Shown here in pieces: positions 1-8,316 of a DNA stretch of 8,548 nucleotides (position 1 is the stretch's first letter; every line of letters begins with the position of its first letter). The translations under genes were made by a program, and so were the position numbers. The notes under the pieces were generated by a model. It was not told where the DNA came from. It saw only the letters and a list, made by a program, of their open reading frames with translations, and searched no databases. The stretch spans positions 1-8,548 of the forward strand of contig JACQRS010000351.1 of NCBI GenBank assembly GCA_016206385.1. Direction: 5' to 3'. Source of the stretch: Candidatus Rokuibacteriota bacterium (lineage in GTDB: Bacteria > Methylomirabilota > Methylomirabilia > Rokubacteriales > CSP1-6).

Positions 1-868
1 CTTCGGCAAGGAGCCCCACAAGGGCGTGAACCCGGATGAGGTGGTGGCCGTGGGGGCCGCCATCCAGGCCGCGGTGCTGACCGGCGAGGTCAAGGATCTC
101 CTGCTGCTCGACGTCACCCCGCTCTCGCTGGGGATCGAGACGCTGGGCGGCGTGATGACGACGCTGATTCAGCGGAACACCACGATCCCCACCAAGAAGA
201 GCGAGATCTTTACCACCGCGGCGGACAACCAGACCTCCGTAGAGGTGCACGTGCTGCAGGGGGAACGGCCTATGGCGCGGGACAACCGGACGCTCGGGAA
301 GTTCCACTTGGTCGGCATTCCCCCGGCGCCGCGCGGGGTGCCGCAGGTCGAGGTGGCCTTCGACATCGACGCCAACGGAATCCTGAACGTGTCGGCCAAG
401 GACATGGCCACCGCCAAGCAGCAGGCCATCACCATCACGGCCTCCTCCGGGCTCACCAAGGAGGAAGTCGAAAAGATGGTGAAGGAGGCCACGGCCCACG
501 CGGCCGAGGACGCCAAGCGCAAGGAGGAGATCGAGATCCGGAACCAGGCCGACTCGCTGGTCTATACCACCGAGCGAACGCTCCGCGAGCACGGCAACAA
601 GATCCCGGAGGCTGACAGGAAAGCCATCGAAGAGGCGCTGAGCGAAGCCCGGGAGGGGCTCAAGTCGGAGGACATCGAGCGGATCAAGCGGGCACAGGAC
701 GCGCTGACCAGCGCGTCCCACAAGCTGGCAGAGGTCATGTACCGCGAGGCCCAGGCCAAGGCCCAGGCGGGGGCCTCCAGCGCGGGCGCGTCGCAGGGGC
801 AGAGCGGCAAGCCCACCGACGGCGACGTGGTGGACGCGGAGTTCGAGGATCTGGGCGAGAAGAAGTAA
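1..868 (+). CDS. dnaK: Chaperone protein DnaK (Hsp70), C-terminal part, 5' end outside window
   Basis: ATP-dependent cytosolic Hsp70 chaperone that binds exposed hydrophobic peptides and works with DnaJ and GrpE. The reading frame is open to the left edge (first full codon at base 2), so the GTG at 26 is internal. About 288 residues are visible. They begin in the last part of the ATPase domain (FGKEPHKGVNPDEVVAVGAA), pass through the interdomain linker (KDLLLLDVTP), the beta substrate-binding domain (LSLGIETLGGVMT, then DIDANGILNVSAKD) and the helical lid. The lid ends in a Gly/Ser/Ala/Gln-rich tail and the conserved acidic terminus DGDVVDAEFEDLGEKK. By comparison with the roughly 638-residue E. 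coli protein, about 55% is missing upstream. It lies 6 bp from the dnaJ-like gene and is surely co-transcribed with it. The promoter, and any HspR operator, would be outside the window. Identification is secure; only the truncation by the window edge is unusual. Confidence 0.99.
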   Translation, partial: FGKEPHKGVNPDEVVAVGAAIQAAVLTGEVKDLLLLDVTPLSLGIETLGGVMTTLIQRNTTIPTKKSEIFTTAADNQTSVEVHVLQGERPMARDNRTLGKFHLVGIPPAPRGVPQVEVAFDIDANGILNVSAKDMATAKQQAITITASSGLTKEEVEKMVKEATAHAAEDAKRKEEIEIRNQADSLVYTTERTLREHGNKIPEADRKAIEEALSEAREGLKSEDIERIKRAQDALTSASHKLAEVMYREAQAKAQAGASSAGASQGQSGKPTDGDVVDAEFEDLGEKK

Positions 869-874
869 CGCGGC

Positions 875-1921
875 ATGAGGCGAGACTACTACGCGGTGCT
901 GGGCGTCGAAGTCGTTGCCACGGTGCGTGAGATCCGGCAGGCCTATCAGCGGCTGGCCCGCCAGTACTCCCCGGACGTCAACCTCTGGGACCACACGGCG
1001 CGGGTGCTCTTTGAAGAGATCACCGAGGCTTACCGGGTCCTGAGCGACGCCACGGCGCGCTCCCTCTACGACCGCTACGGGCATCAGGCGTTCCGGCGAG
1101 AGGGGAGCCAGGGAGCGCGCGGGCCCCGCCGGACCGGAGGCGTGAGGGGGGATGACCTCCATTACGCGTTGGAGCTGGCCTTCACGGATGCGGCCCGGGG
1201 CGTGTCCTTGACGCTGGAGGTCTCCCGGCTATCGCCGTGCCGCGACTGCGGCGCATCGGGAAGCCGTCAGGGCGCGCCCTCGGTCGCCTGCGATCACTGC
1301 GCCGGCACTGGCAATGTGTGGCAGGAGTCCGGCCCCCCCCGGCCCGAGCCCTGTCTGGCGTGCGACGGCCTGGGTCAGCGGGTCGCCGATCCCTGTCCCA
1401 CATGCCGCGGGCGGGGGGCGAGTCAGGCCCTGGCCAACATTCCGGTCACCATCCCGGCGGGTGTTGACACGGGTGCCCAGGTCAGGATTCCGGGTGAGGG
1501 GCACTCAGGCCCCTTCGGAGGGCCCCGCGGGGATCTGATCGTGATTACCCGCGTGGCCGCGCACCCGCTCTTTGTGCGGAAAGGCGATAACCTCCACTAC
1601 GAGGTGCCGGTGACCCTCACCGAGGCGGTGCTGGGGGCGCGCATCCAGGTGCCGACCCTGGAAGGCTCGGCCGTGCTGGTGCTCCCCCCGGGCACGCAGA
1701 GCGGCCAGGTATTCCGGCTCCGGGGCAAGGGCCTTCCCAAGCTCGACGGTGAGCGGCGGGGCGACCTCTACGTAGCGGTCAAAGTCCTCATCCCCCGGGG
1801 CTTGGACGCCCGGACTCAGGACATCTTCCGCGAGCTCGAGCGCCTGATCCCGGACAACCCGCGGGCGGGATTCTTCACGGAGTCCAGAGACTACCCGAGG
1901 CCGCTGGAGGTACGACCGTGA
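875..1921 (+). CDS. dnaJ: DnaJ-family (Hsp40) co-chaperone with non-canonical SPD in place of HPD
   Basis: Type-I Hsp40 that should deliver clients to DnaK. It has 348 residues, against about 375 for typical DnaJ. The J domain (residues 4-69) starts DYYAVLGV and contains EITEAYRVLSDATARSLYDRYG. The loop that normally reads HPD is S32-P33-D34 (Ser codon TCC at 968-970). The next segment (about 74-92) is short, rich in Arg and Gly, and has no Phe, unlike a normal G/F region. Four zinc-binding motifs are intact: C122/C125, C139/C142, C160/C163 and C174/C177, each followed by G-x-G or a near match. The two C-terminal substrate-binding domains follow (DLIVITRVAAHPLFVRKGDNLHYEVPVTLTEAVLGA, to RGDLYVAVKVLIP). 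The ATG lies 6 bp after dnaK with only a purine-rich AGAAG upstream, so coupling is likely. In the family the HPD histidine is needed to stimulate DnaK ATPase, so this copy may be altered in that function, or its lineage may tolerate Ser. It could equally be labelled a DnaJ paralogue. Confidence 0.93.
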   Translation: MRRDYYAVLGVEVVATVREIRQAYQRLARQYSPDVNLWDHTARVLFEEITEAYRVLSDATARSLYDRYGHQAFRREGSQGARGPRRTGGVRGDDLHYALELAFTDAARGVSLTLEVSRLSPCRDCGASGSRQGAPSVACDHCAGTGNVWQESGPPRPEPCLACDGLGQRVADPCPTCRGRGASQALANIPVTIPAGVDTGAQVRIPGEGHSGPFGGPRGDLIVITRVAAHPLFVRKGDNLHYEVPVTLTEAVLGARIQVPTLEGSAVLVLPPGTQSGQVFRLRGKGLPKLDGERRGDLYVAVKVLIPRGLDARTQDIFRELERLIPDNPRAGFFTESRDYPRPLEVRP

Positions 1922-2301
1922 CGGACCGGGGCAAGCCGCTTTACCTGATCGGGGTCGTGGCTGACATGCTGAAGCTGCATCCACAAACCCTCCGCCTCTA
2001 CGAGCGGAAGGGGCTGATCAAGCCGAGCCGCACGGTGGGGCGGACGCGGATGTACTCGCCGGAGGACGTGGAGGAGGTCGCCCGCGTCGTTCGCCTGACA
2101 CGCGACCTGGGCGTGAACCTTGCGGGCGCCGAGATCATCCTGAAGATGCGGAAACGAATGCTCGAAATGCAGAAGCAGATCGAGGACCTGCTGGCCTACG
2201 TCCGCCGAGAGGCCGTGTCCGGCGACCACCGGACCCGGGGAGCCCAGGAGGCGCTGGTGCGGGCGGCCTCGGGCCAGCTGAAGCCCCTGGACCTGTTCTA
2301 G
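1918..2301 (+). CDS. hspR: MerR-family heat-shock repressor HspR
   Basis: DNA-binding repressor of heat-shock genes, 127 residues, the usual HspR size. The GTG start at 1918 overlaps the dnaJ stop in GTGA, so translation is coupled. The MerR-type winged helix-turn-helix occupies about residues 9-75. It carries the HspR signature: YLIGVVADMLKLHPQTLRLYERKGLI, then GRTRMYSPEDVEEVARVVRLTRDLGVNLAGAEIIL. A helical, probably coiled-coil stretch follows (about 78-105, KMRKRMLEMQKQIEDLL). No cysteine or metal-binding C-terminal loop is present, so a metal or redox sensor of the MerR family is unlikely. In Streptomyces, Mycobacterium and Helicobacter, HspR binds HAIR inverted repeats (CTTGAGT-N7-ACTCAAG type) upstream of dnaK, clpB or lon, with DnaK as co-repressor. 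Its place directly after dnaK-dnaJ and before lon fits that feedback loop. I found no HAIR match inside the window. The assignment rests on the helix-turn-helix signature and on context. Confidence 0.93.
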   Translation: MTDRGKPLYLIGVVADMLKLHPQTLRLYERKGLIKPSRTVGRTRMYSPEDVEEVARVVRLTRDLGVNLAGAEIILKMRKRMLEMQKQIEDLLAYVRREAVSGDHRTRGAQEALVRAASGQLKPLDLF

Positions 2302-2309
2302 GAGTGACG

Positions 2310-2369
2310 ATGAGCCAAAGTCGCGGAACCAAGCCTATCGTGTACGCCGGCGGCGTGGGCCGCGAGTGA
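2310..2369 (+). CDS. Possible 19-codon leader ORF between hspR and lon
   Basis: A short ATG ORF of 19 codons plus TGA, encoding MSQSRGTKPIVYAGGVGRE. It has a good Shine-Dalgarno (AGGAG at 2300-2304, 5 nt from the ATG), which itself overlaps the hspR TAG stop. Its TGA (2367-2369) overlaps an in-frame lon GTG (2366) in GTGA and lies 11 nt before the preferred lon ATG (2381). No family is recognised and no signal or membrane segment is visible. The layout suggests a coupling peptide that carries ribosomes from hspR into lon, or the degraded remnant of a longer gene. Chance is also possible at this length, so confidence is low. Confidence 0.33.
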   Translation: MSQSRGTKPIVYAGGVGRE

Positions 2370-2380
2370 GAGGGCCCGCC

Positions 2381-4774
<2,394 letters not shown>

Positions 4775-4789
4775 GCCGGCACCGCTCGG

Positions 4790-4819
4790 TTGACAAGCGC
4801 CGGCCCGAATCGCTACGCT
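4790..4819 (+). promoter_or_regulatory. Predicted sigma-70-type promoter for the transglycosylase gene
   Basis: A perfect -35 TTGACA (4790-4795) is followed after 18 bp by TACGCT (4814-4819), which keeps the three most conserved -10 bases (T1, A2, T6). Transcription would start near 4826-4827, only 2-3 nt before the TTG at 4829, giving an almost leaderless mRNA. It sits 15 bp after the lon stop. Predicted from sequence pattern alone. Confidence 0.45.
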
Positions 4820-4828
4820 GGTTGTAAG

Positions 4829-5512
4829 TTGAGAGTTCTCACGCTTCTTCTTCTCGCGCTGTCGGTCGGGCCGATCGGGGGCCATCCATCCGCCCTTGCC
4901 GCCTCGTTCCGCCTCGTGGATGGCAACGGCGTGGTCCACCTCACGAACGCGCCCACCGACGTTCGCTACCAGCGCCAGCCGCAGAGCTCCGGCACGGCGT
5001 CAGGCTGGCTCGCGCTCCGCGAAAGCGCGCCCGCACGCTACGCCGCCGAGATCCAGGCGGCTTCCGAGCAGCACGGCGTGGATGGGAGGTTGGTGGAGGC
5101 GGTCATCCGTGTGGAGTCTGCCTTCAACCCCCGGGCTGTGTCCCGCAAGGGAGCCCAGGGGCTCATGCAGCTCATGCCCAAGACCGCGGCTCATCTGGGG
5201 ATCCAGAACCCTTTCAGCCCGCGCGAGAACATCGAGGCGGGGGTGCACCACCTCCGCCAGCTGATGGAGCGCTACGGTGGGAACCTCCCCCTGGCGCTGG
5301 CGGCGTACAACGCCGGGGCGCAGGCGGTGGACTGGTACCGGGGGATTCCGCCCTACCCGGAGACCCGGCAATACGTCCAGCGGGTTCTGAAGCTCTACCG
5401 ATTCGGGAGCGAAGCGGCCGCGCCTCAGTCAATCTATCGCTACGAGGATGAGGCGGGAACCGTGACCTACACCAATATCCCGCCGGTGGTGATCCGGCGT
5501 TCCCCTCGCTAG
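4829..5512 (+). CDS. Secreted lytic transglycosylase (SLT/LysM-type GH23) with DUF4124-like ends
   Basis: Periplasmic muramidase that cleaves the MurNAc-GlcNAc bond to leave a 1,6-anhydro end. It has 227 residues from the TTG at 4829. The frame also opens at a TTG at 4790, but that codon is the first triplet of a TTGACA -35 box. Starting at 4829 gives a clean signal peptide: Arg2, hydrophobic core VLTLLLLALSV, and probable cleavage after SALA (24/25). The SLT domain spans about 71-195. It has catalytic E96 in VESAFNPRAVS, then GLMQLMPKTA (111-120) and LAAYNAG (157-163). Before it lies FRLVDGNGVVHLTNAP (27-42) and after it IYRYEDEAGTVTYTNIPP (202-218). Both resemble the short DUF4124 fold found in envelope proteins. 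No membrane anchor or lipobox Cys is seen, so the protein is probably soluble in the periplasm. It follows lon on the same strand but appears to have its own promoter. Family assignment is firm; the physiological role (cell-wall turnover or insertion of an envelope machine) is open. Confidence 0.9.
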   Translation: MRVLTLLLLALSVGPIGGHPSALAASFRLVDGNGVVHLTNAPTDVRYQRQPQSSGTASGWLALRESAPARYAAEIQAASEQHGVDGRLVEAVIRVESAFNPRAVSRKGAQGLMQLMPKTAAHLGIQNPFSPRENIEAGVHHLRQLMERYGGNLPLALAAYNAGAQAVDWYRGIPPYPETRQYVQRVLKLYRFGSEAAAPQSIYRYEDEAGTVTYTNIPPVVIRRSPR

Positions 5513-5533
5513 CGGCGCCCTTCCCGGTGCGCG

Positions 5534-5557
5534 CGCCGGGAGCTAGCGCTCCCGGCG
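5534..5557. terminator. Perfect 10-bp hairpin between convergent genes (likely bidirectional terminator)
   Basis: CGCCGGGAGC (5534-5543) pairs perfectly with GCTCCCGGCG (5548-5557) around a TAGC loop. It lies 22 bp after the transglycosylase stop and overlaps the end of the convergent minus-strand gene, whose TAG stop (5545-5543) falls in the loop and last stem base. There is no T-run on either side, so it is not a textbook intrinsic terminator. In GC-rich genomes such stems often block read-through between convergent genes. Confidence 0.5.
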
Positions 5558-5971
5558 GTGCCAGATCAGGTCCAGGAACCGATCCAGGAACCCGTCCTTC
5601 ACGAAGACCTCCCCGGCCTCCCGGGTCGCCTGGTGGTCCATCCCCCAGATCGCCGCGCGCTTTCCGTGGTCGGGATGCATCTGGATGAAGAGTTGCTGCT
5701 CCCGGGTGAAGGCCACCGGCAGCTCCTCGTAGATCTGGGCTGTGAAGGCATTGACGCCCGGCCCGCCGATGGCGATGGCGGGGAAGAGGTCGGCCATCTC
5801 CTGGTTCAGCGTCCACATGTCGGTCACGACCACCGCCGAGCGCGTTCCCTGTCCCCGCGTGTTGATCATCCGCTTGAGGTCGTAGGCGATCGGCCGGTCC
5901 TCCTCCTCGGGAAGGATTCCGTAGCCGACGACCAGGAGCACGGTAGACCCGATCTCGAAGTAACGGGCCAT
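5543..5971 (-). CDS. Conserved-looking hypothetical protein, second gene of isochorismatase operon
   Basis: I do not recognise this 142-residue protein. It is likely real: it starts 7 bp after the stop of the isochorismatase-family gene, fills the space up to the shared hairpin, and reads as a globular soluble protein. No signal peptide or transmembrane helix is evident. Alternating strands and helices are suggested by STVLLVVGYGIL (9-20), RSAVVVTDMWTL and PAIAIGGPGVNAFTAQIYEEL. The last contains a GGPxxNxxT element of the kind seen in some Rossmann-like or S-layer-associated folds, a weak resemblance only. Near the C-terminus FIQMHPDHGKRAAIWGMDHQATREAG holds two His, several acidic residues and one Trp, which could be a catalytic or metal site. 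This is inference. There is no strong Shine-Dalgarno, so translational coupling to the upstream gene is likely. An antisense ORF of the same length lies opposite but reads as low-complexity shadow sequence. Confidence 0.72.
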   Translation of the reverse strand: MARYFEIGSTVLLVVGYGILPEEEDRPIAYDLKRMINTRGQGTRSAVVVTDMWTLNQEMADLFPAIAIGGPGVNAFTAQIYEELPVAFTREQQLFIQMHPDHGKRAAIWGMDHQATREAGEVFVKDGFLDRFLDLIWHRRER

Positions 5972-5978
5972 GCGCAGG

Positions 5979-6539
5979 TTACTTGACGAGCTTGGACAGG
6001 GTGCGGAAATCGTCCGTGTCCGCGGCTCCGAGGAGCTGGAAGAGGACGGTCTCCGTGGAGGTCACCACGGCCCCCGCCTGACGGAGCTGGTCCAGGGCGA
6101 TCTGCCGGTTCTCCCGTCGTCGCGAGCAGGTGGCGTCGGCGACCACGTGGACCGCGTACCCTTCGGCGAGCAGGTCGAGGGCGGTCAGAAGGATGCAGAC
6201 GTGCGCCTCGATGCCCGAGAGGATGATGTGGCGGGCGCGCGCCGCCCGGAGGCGCTCCAGGAAGCCCTCGGCCCCGCAGCAGGAAAACGCCACCTTGGCG
6301 ATGGGCTCCACGGGCCCCACGGATTCCCTGAGCTCTTGGAGGGTGTGGCCGAGCCCCTTGGGATACTGCTCGGTGACCTGGATCGGAATGCCGAGGCGCC
6401 GCGCCGCCGCAGCCAGGATCTTGATGTTCTTGACCATCTCCTCCCGGTGCTCGGGGTCCATGGCGTCAAAGAGCCGCTCCTGAACGTCCACCACGAGGAG
6501 GAGGCTTCCTTCCCGAGTGAGTCTCGCGGGCGCTCCCAT
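5979..6539 (-). CDS. Isochorismatase-superfamily cysteine hydrolase (YcaC/ISOC-like)
   Basis: Cytosolic alpha/beta hydrolase of the isochorismatase/nicotinamidase superfamily, 186 residues, a usual size. The three catalytic positions are visible: D18 in LLVVDVQERL, K82 in PIAKVAFSCCG, and C115 in GIEAHVCILLTALDLL. The preceding GIEAHV is the segment that carries the family's cis-peptide. The motif PIQVTEQYPKGLGHTL resembles the ISOC2/YcaC subgroup more than true isochorismatases or nicotinamidases. It lacks the metal-binding Asp-x-His pattern expected of nicotinamidase, so the substrate cannot be named. The ATG at 6539 has a full AAGGAGG 5 nt upstream (6545-6551). A promoter lies within the preceding 75 bp, and the unknown 142-residue protein follows after 7 bp, so the two form an operon. 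Family call is confident; substrate is unknown. Confidence 0.93.
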   Translation of the reverse strand: MGAPARLTREGSLLLVVDVQERLFDAMDPEHREEMVKNIKILAAAARRLGIPIQVTEQYPKGLGHTLQELRESVGPVEPIAKVAFSCCGAEGFLERLRAARARHIILSGIEAHVCILLTALDLLAEGYAVHVVADATCSRRRENRQIALDQLRQAGAVVTSTETVLFQLLGAADTDDFRTLSKLVK

Positions 6540-6544
6540 CGAGG

Positions 6545-6551
6545 CCTCCTT
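6545..6551 (-). promoter_or_regulatory. Strong Shine-Dalgarno of the isochorismatase-family gene
   Basis: AAGGAGG on the minus strand, 5 nt before the ATG at 6539. It fixes the start codon and is the strongest ribosome-binding site in the window. Confidence 0.85.
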
Positions 6552-6586
6552 GGATCAGGCGAGGCCGGCTGGCCGGCTCGGGAGCT

Positions 6587-6614
6587 ATTGTCTCACGTCC
6601 GCCCGGGTTCGCAA
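6587..6614 (-). promoter_or_regulatory. Predicted promoter of the isochorismatase/hypothetical operon
   Basis: Minus-strand TTGCGA (6614-6609; 4 of 6 matches to -35) and GACAAT (6592-6587; 4 of 6 to -10) are separated by 16 bp. They lie in the 141-bp gap after comM, in the only locally AT-richer patch. The transcript would start near 6580 and leave a leader of about 40 nt containing the AAGGAGG. Pattern match only. Confidence 0.35.
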
Positions 6615-6655
6615 GGGGCGGCGGGCGCGCGCCGCGTCGGCCTCAGGCTCGAGCG

Positions 6656-6676
6656 CCCGCGCTCTCTAGGCGCGGG
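6656..6676 (-). terminator. Hairpin just after comM, possible terminator
   Basis: CCCGCGC (6656-6662) pairs with GCGCGGG (6670-6676) around a 7-nt loop, starting 4 bp after the comM stop codon in the minus direction. No T-run follows, so the terminator role is inferred from position and stem strength. Confidence 0.35.
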
Positions 6677-6680
6677 AGCG

Positions 6681-8207
6681 TCAGGGAGGAGACCAGCGGT
6701 CGAGGCCGCGGTACTGGATCGCCTCGGCCAGGTGCTCGGCGGCGATGGCGTCCTGCCCTTCGAGATCGGCGATGGTCCGCGCGACCTTCAGCAGGCGGTC
6801 GTGGCCGCGGGCCGAGAGGCCGAGGCGTGTCATCGCCAAGGCCAGGAGGCGCTGGGCGTCGGGGGGAATGGGACAGAAGCGGCGGACCTGCCTGGCGCTC
6901 ATCTGGGCGTTCTGCCGGATCCCGAGCTTGGCGAAGCGGTCGGCCTGAAAGGCTCGGGCCTTCAGGACCCGTGTTCGGATCGCGTGCGAGGGCTCACCGG
7001 GCTGACCGTGGGCCAGCTCCGTGTACGGGACCGGGGGAAGCTCCAGGTGCAGATCGAGCCGGTCGAGCAAGGGGCGCGAGAGCCGCGCCAGGTAGCGCTC
7101 GCGCTCGCCGGGAGTGCAGAGGCACGCCTCCAGGGTGGGGCAGCCGCGCCGGCACGGGTTCGCGGCGCCCACGAGTTGAAATCGCGCGGGGAAGGCGGCC
7201 ACGCCCGAGGCGCGTGACACGACCACGTGGGCGTCCTCGAGCGGTTGCCTGAGGGCCTCGAGGACGTGCTGGGGGAACTCGGGCAACTCGTCGAGGAACA
7301 GGACGCCCAGATGCGCGAGGCTGATCTCGCCTGGATGGGGTTGGCTGCCCCCGCCGATGAGCCCCGCCTCAGAGATGGTGTGGTGCGGGGCGCGGAAGGG
7401 GCGCGTGACCACGAGCCCCCGCTCAGGCGGGAGGAGCCCCGCCACGCTCCAGACCGTGGAGACCTCGATGGCCTCTTCGAGCGAGAGCGCGGGCAGGATG
7501 GTCGGCAGCCGTCGCGCCAGCATGGTCTTGCCGGCACCGGGCGGGCCGAGCATGAGCACGTTGTGGCCTCCGGCCGCGGCGACCTCGAGGGCGCGCTTGG
7601 CGTGGGCCTGACCCCGCACCTCGGCGAAGTCCGCCTCGTCTTCTGACGGCTGAACTACGAGCGAGGTTGGGTCGAAGGCCAGGGGCTCGAGGGAGCGCTC
7701 GCCGTTGAGCCACTCGACGGCCTCGCGGAGCGTCCGTGCGGGAAGCACGCTGAGCCCCTGCAGCGCAGAGGCCTCGCGGGCGTTGCCGTGGGGCACGAGG
7801 AGGCCGGCCACCCCGTGTCGGCGGCAGGCCAGGGCCACAGGAAGGACTCCGCGCACGGGGTGGACCTCGCCGTCCAGGCCGAGCTCCCCCAGCACGACCA
7901 GGCCGGCAAGCGGCTCGCGCTTGAGGCACCCGGTGGCCGCGAGGATGCCAAGCGCGATGGGGAGGTCAAAGGCCGCACCTTCCTTCCGGAGATCGGCCGG
8001 GGCCAGGCTCACGGTGATGCGCTCCATGGGGAAGGTGTAGCCGGCGTTACGGATGGCGCTCTTGACGCGATCGCGGCTCTCGCGGATCGTCGAATCGGGA
8101 AGGCCCACCATGGTGAAGGCGGGGAGCCCGCTGGTCACGTCCACTTCCACGGCGACCAGCGCCGCCTCGATCCCGGTGAGGCATGCGCTCGAGACTCGAG
8201 CCAGCAT
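6681..8207 (-). CDS. comM: ComM/YifB-family Mg-chelatase-like AAA+ ATPase
   Basis: Cytosolic AAA+ protein. In Vibrio and Acinetobacter, ComM is a hexameric helicase that promotes branch migration when transformed DNA is integrated; in non-competent bacteria its role is less clear. It has 508 residues from the ATG at 8207, normal for the family. That start gives the standard N-terminus MLARVSSACLTGIEAALVAVEVDVTSGLPAFTMVGLPD. The frame also opens at a TTG at 8243, but that triplet is part of a -35 box. Order: N-terminal Lon-protease-like fold (about 1-165), linker, AAA+ core with Walker A GPPGAGKT (221-228), FRAPHHTISEAGLIGGG, Walker B VLFLDELPEF (D306/E307), and C-terminal helical domain (to about 500). 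A cysteine cluster C352-x3-C356-x5-C362-x-C364 precedes the LSRPLLDRLDLHLELP motif and may bind zinc. The gene is complete with no frameshift and lies about 110 bp from an insertion-sequence end. Family assignment is firm; natural competence is not shown by this gene alone. Confidence 0.95.
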   Translation of the reverse strand: MLARVSSACLTGIEAALVAVEVDVTSGLPAFTMVGLPDSTIRESRDRVKSAIRNAGYTFPMERITVSLAPADLRKEGAAFDLPIALGILAATGCLKREPLAGLVVLGELGLDGEVHPVRGVLPVALACRRHGVAGLLVPHGNAREASALQGLSVLPARTLREAVEWLNGERSLEPLAFDPTSLVVQPSEDEADFAEVRGQAHAKRALEVAAAGGHNVLMLGPPGAGKTMLARRLPTILPALSLEEAIEVSTVWSVAGLLPPERGLVVTRPFRAPHHTISEAGLIGGGSQPHPGEISLAHLGVLFLDELPEFPQHVLEALRQPLEDAHVVVSRASGVAAFPARFQLVGAANPCRRGCPTLEACLCTPGERERYLARLSRPLLDRLDLHLELPPVPYTELAHGQPGEPSHAIRTRVLKARAFQADRFAKLGIRQNAQMSARQVRRFCPIPPDAQRLLALAMTRLGLSARGHDRLLKVARTIADLEGQDAIAAEHLAEAIQYRGLDRWSPP

Positions 8208-8214
8208 GGCCGGG

Positions 8215-8243
8215 ATTCTTGGCCCGCCCCCCGGCCCCGTCAA
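8215..8243 (-). promoter_or_regulatory. Predicted promoter of comM giving a leaderless mRNA
   Basis: Minus-strand TTGACG (8243-8238; 5 of 6 to -35), a 17-bp spacer, then AAGAAT (8220-8215; 4 of 6 to -10). Seven bases separate the -10 from the comM ATG at 8207, so transcription would begin at or next to the A of the start codon. No Shine-Dalgarno is visible there, consistent with a leaderless message. Confidence 0.45.
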
Positions 8244-8316
8244 CGTCTAAAAACGGATACAGGCAGCATCGGGAGGCTGCGCCGTCCGTCCGGAAGGTGG
8301 GGAGCCAGCCCGTAGG

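Noticed and set aside
26..868. Complete short gene starting at the GTG at 26
   Set aside because: The frame is open to the window edge and reads continuous DnaK sequence (FGKEPHKG) before the GTG, so it is a truncated dnaK.
2366..2380. GTG at 2366 as lon start
   Set aside because: It adds five non-conserved residues and has no Shine-Dalgarno at proper spacing. The ATG at 2381 has GAGAGG at 7 nt and a normal Lon N-terminus.
5558..5986. Plus-strand ORF of 142 codons opposite the 142-residue hypothetical gene
   Set aside because: The minus-strand reading has operon spacing with the isochorismatase gene and a protein-like residue pattern. The plus-strand reading looks like a shadow.
5970..7217. 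Long plus-strand ORF (415 codons) opposite the isochorismatase and comM genes
   Set aside because: It spans two real minus-strand genes and their intergenic gap, with low-complexity Gly/Arg/Leu/Val-rich sequence and no recognisable domain.
8244..8280. Intrinsic terminator upstream of comM (GCAGC/GCTGC stem, then a GTTTTT run on the minus strand)
   Set aside because: The stem is only 5 bp and the T-run begins about 8 nt after it, too weak and too distant to call, although it could dampen read-through from the IS.
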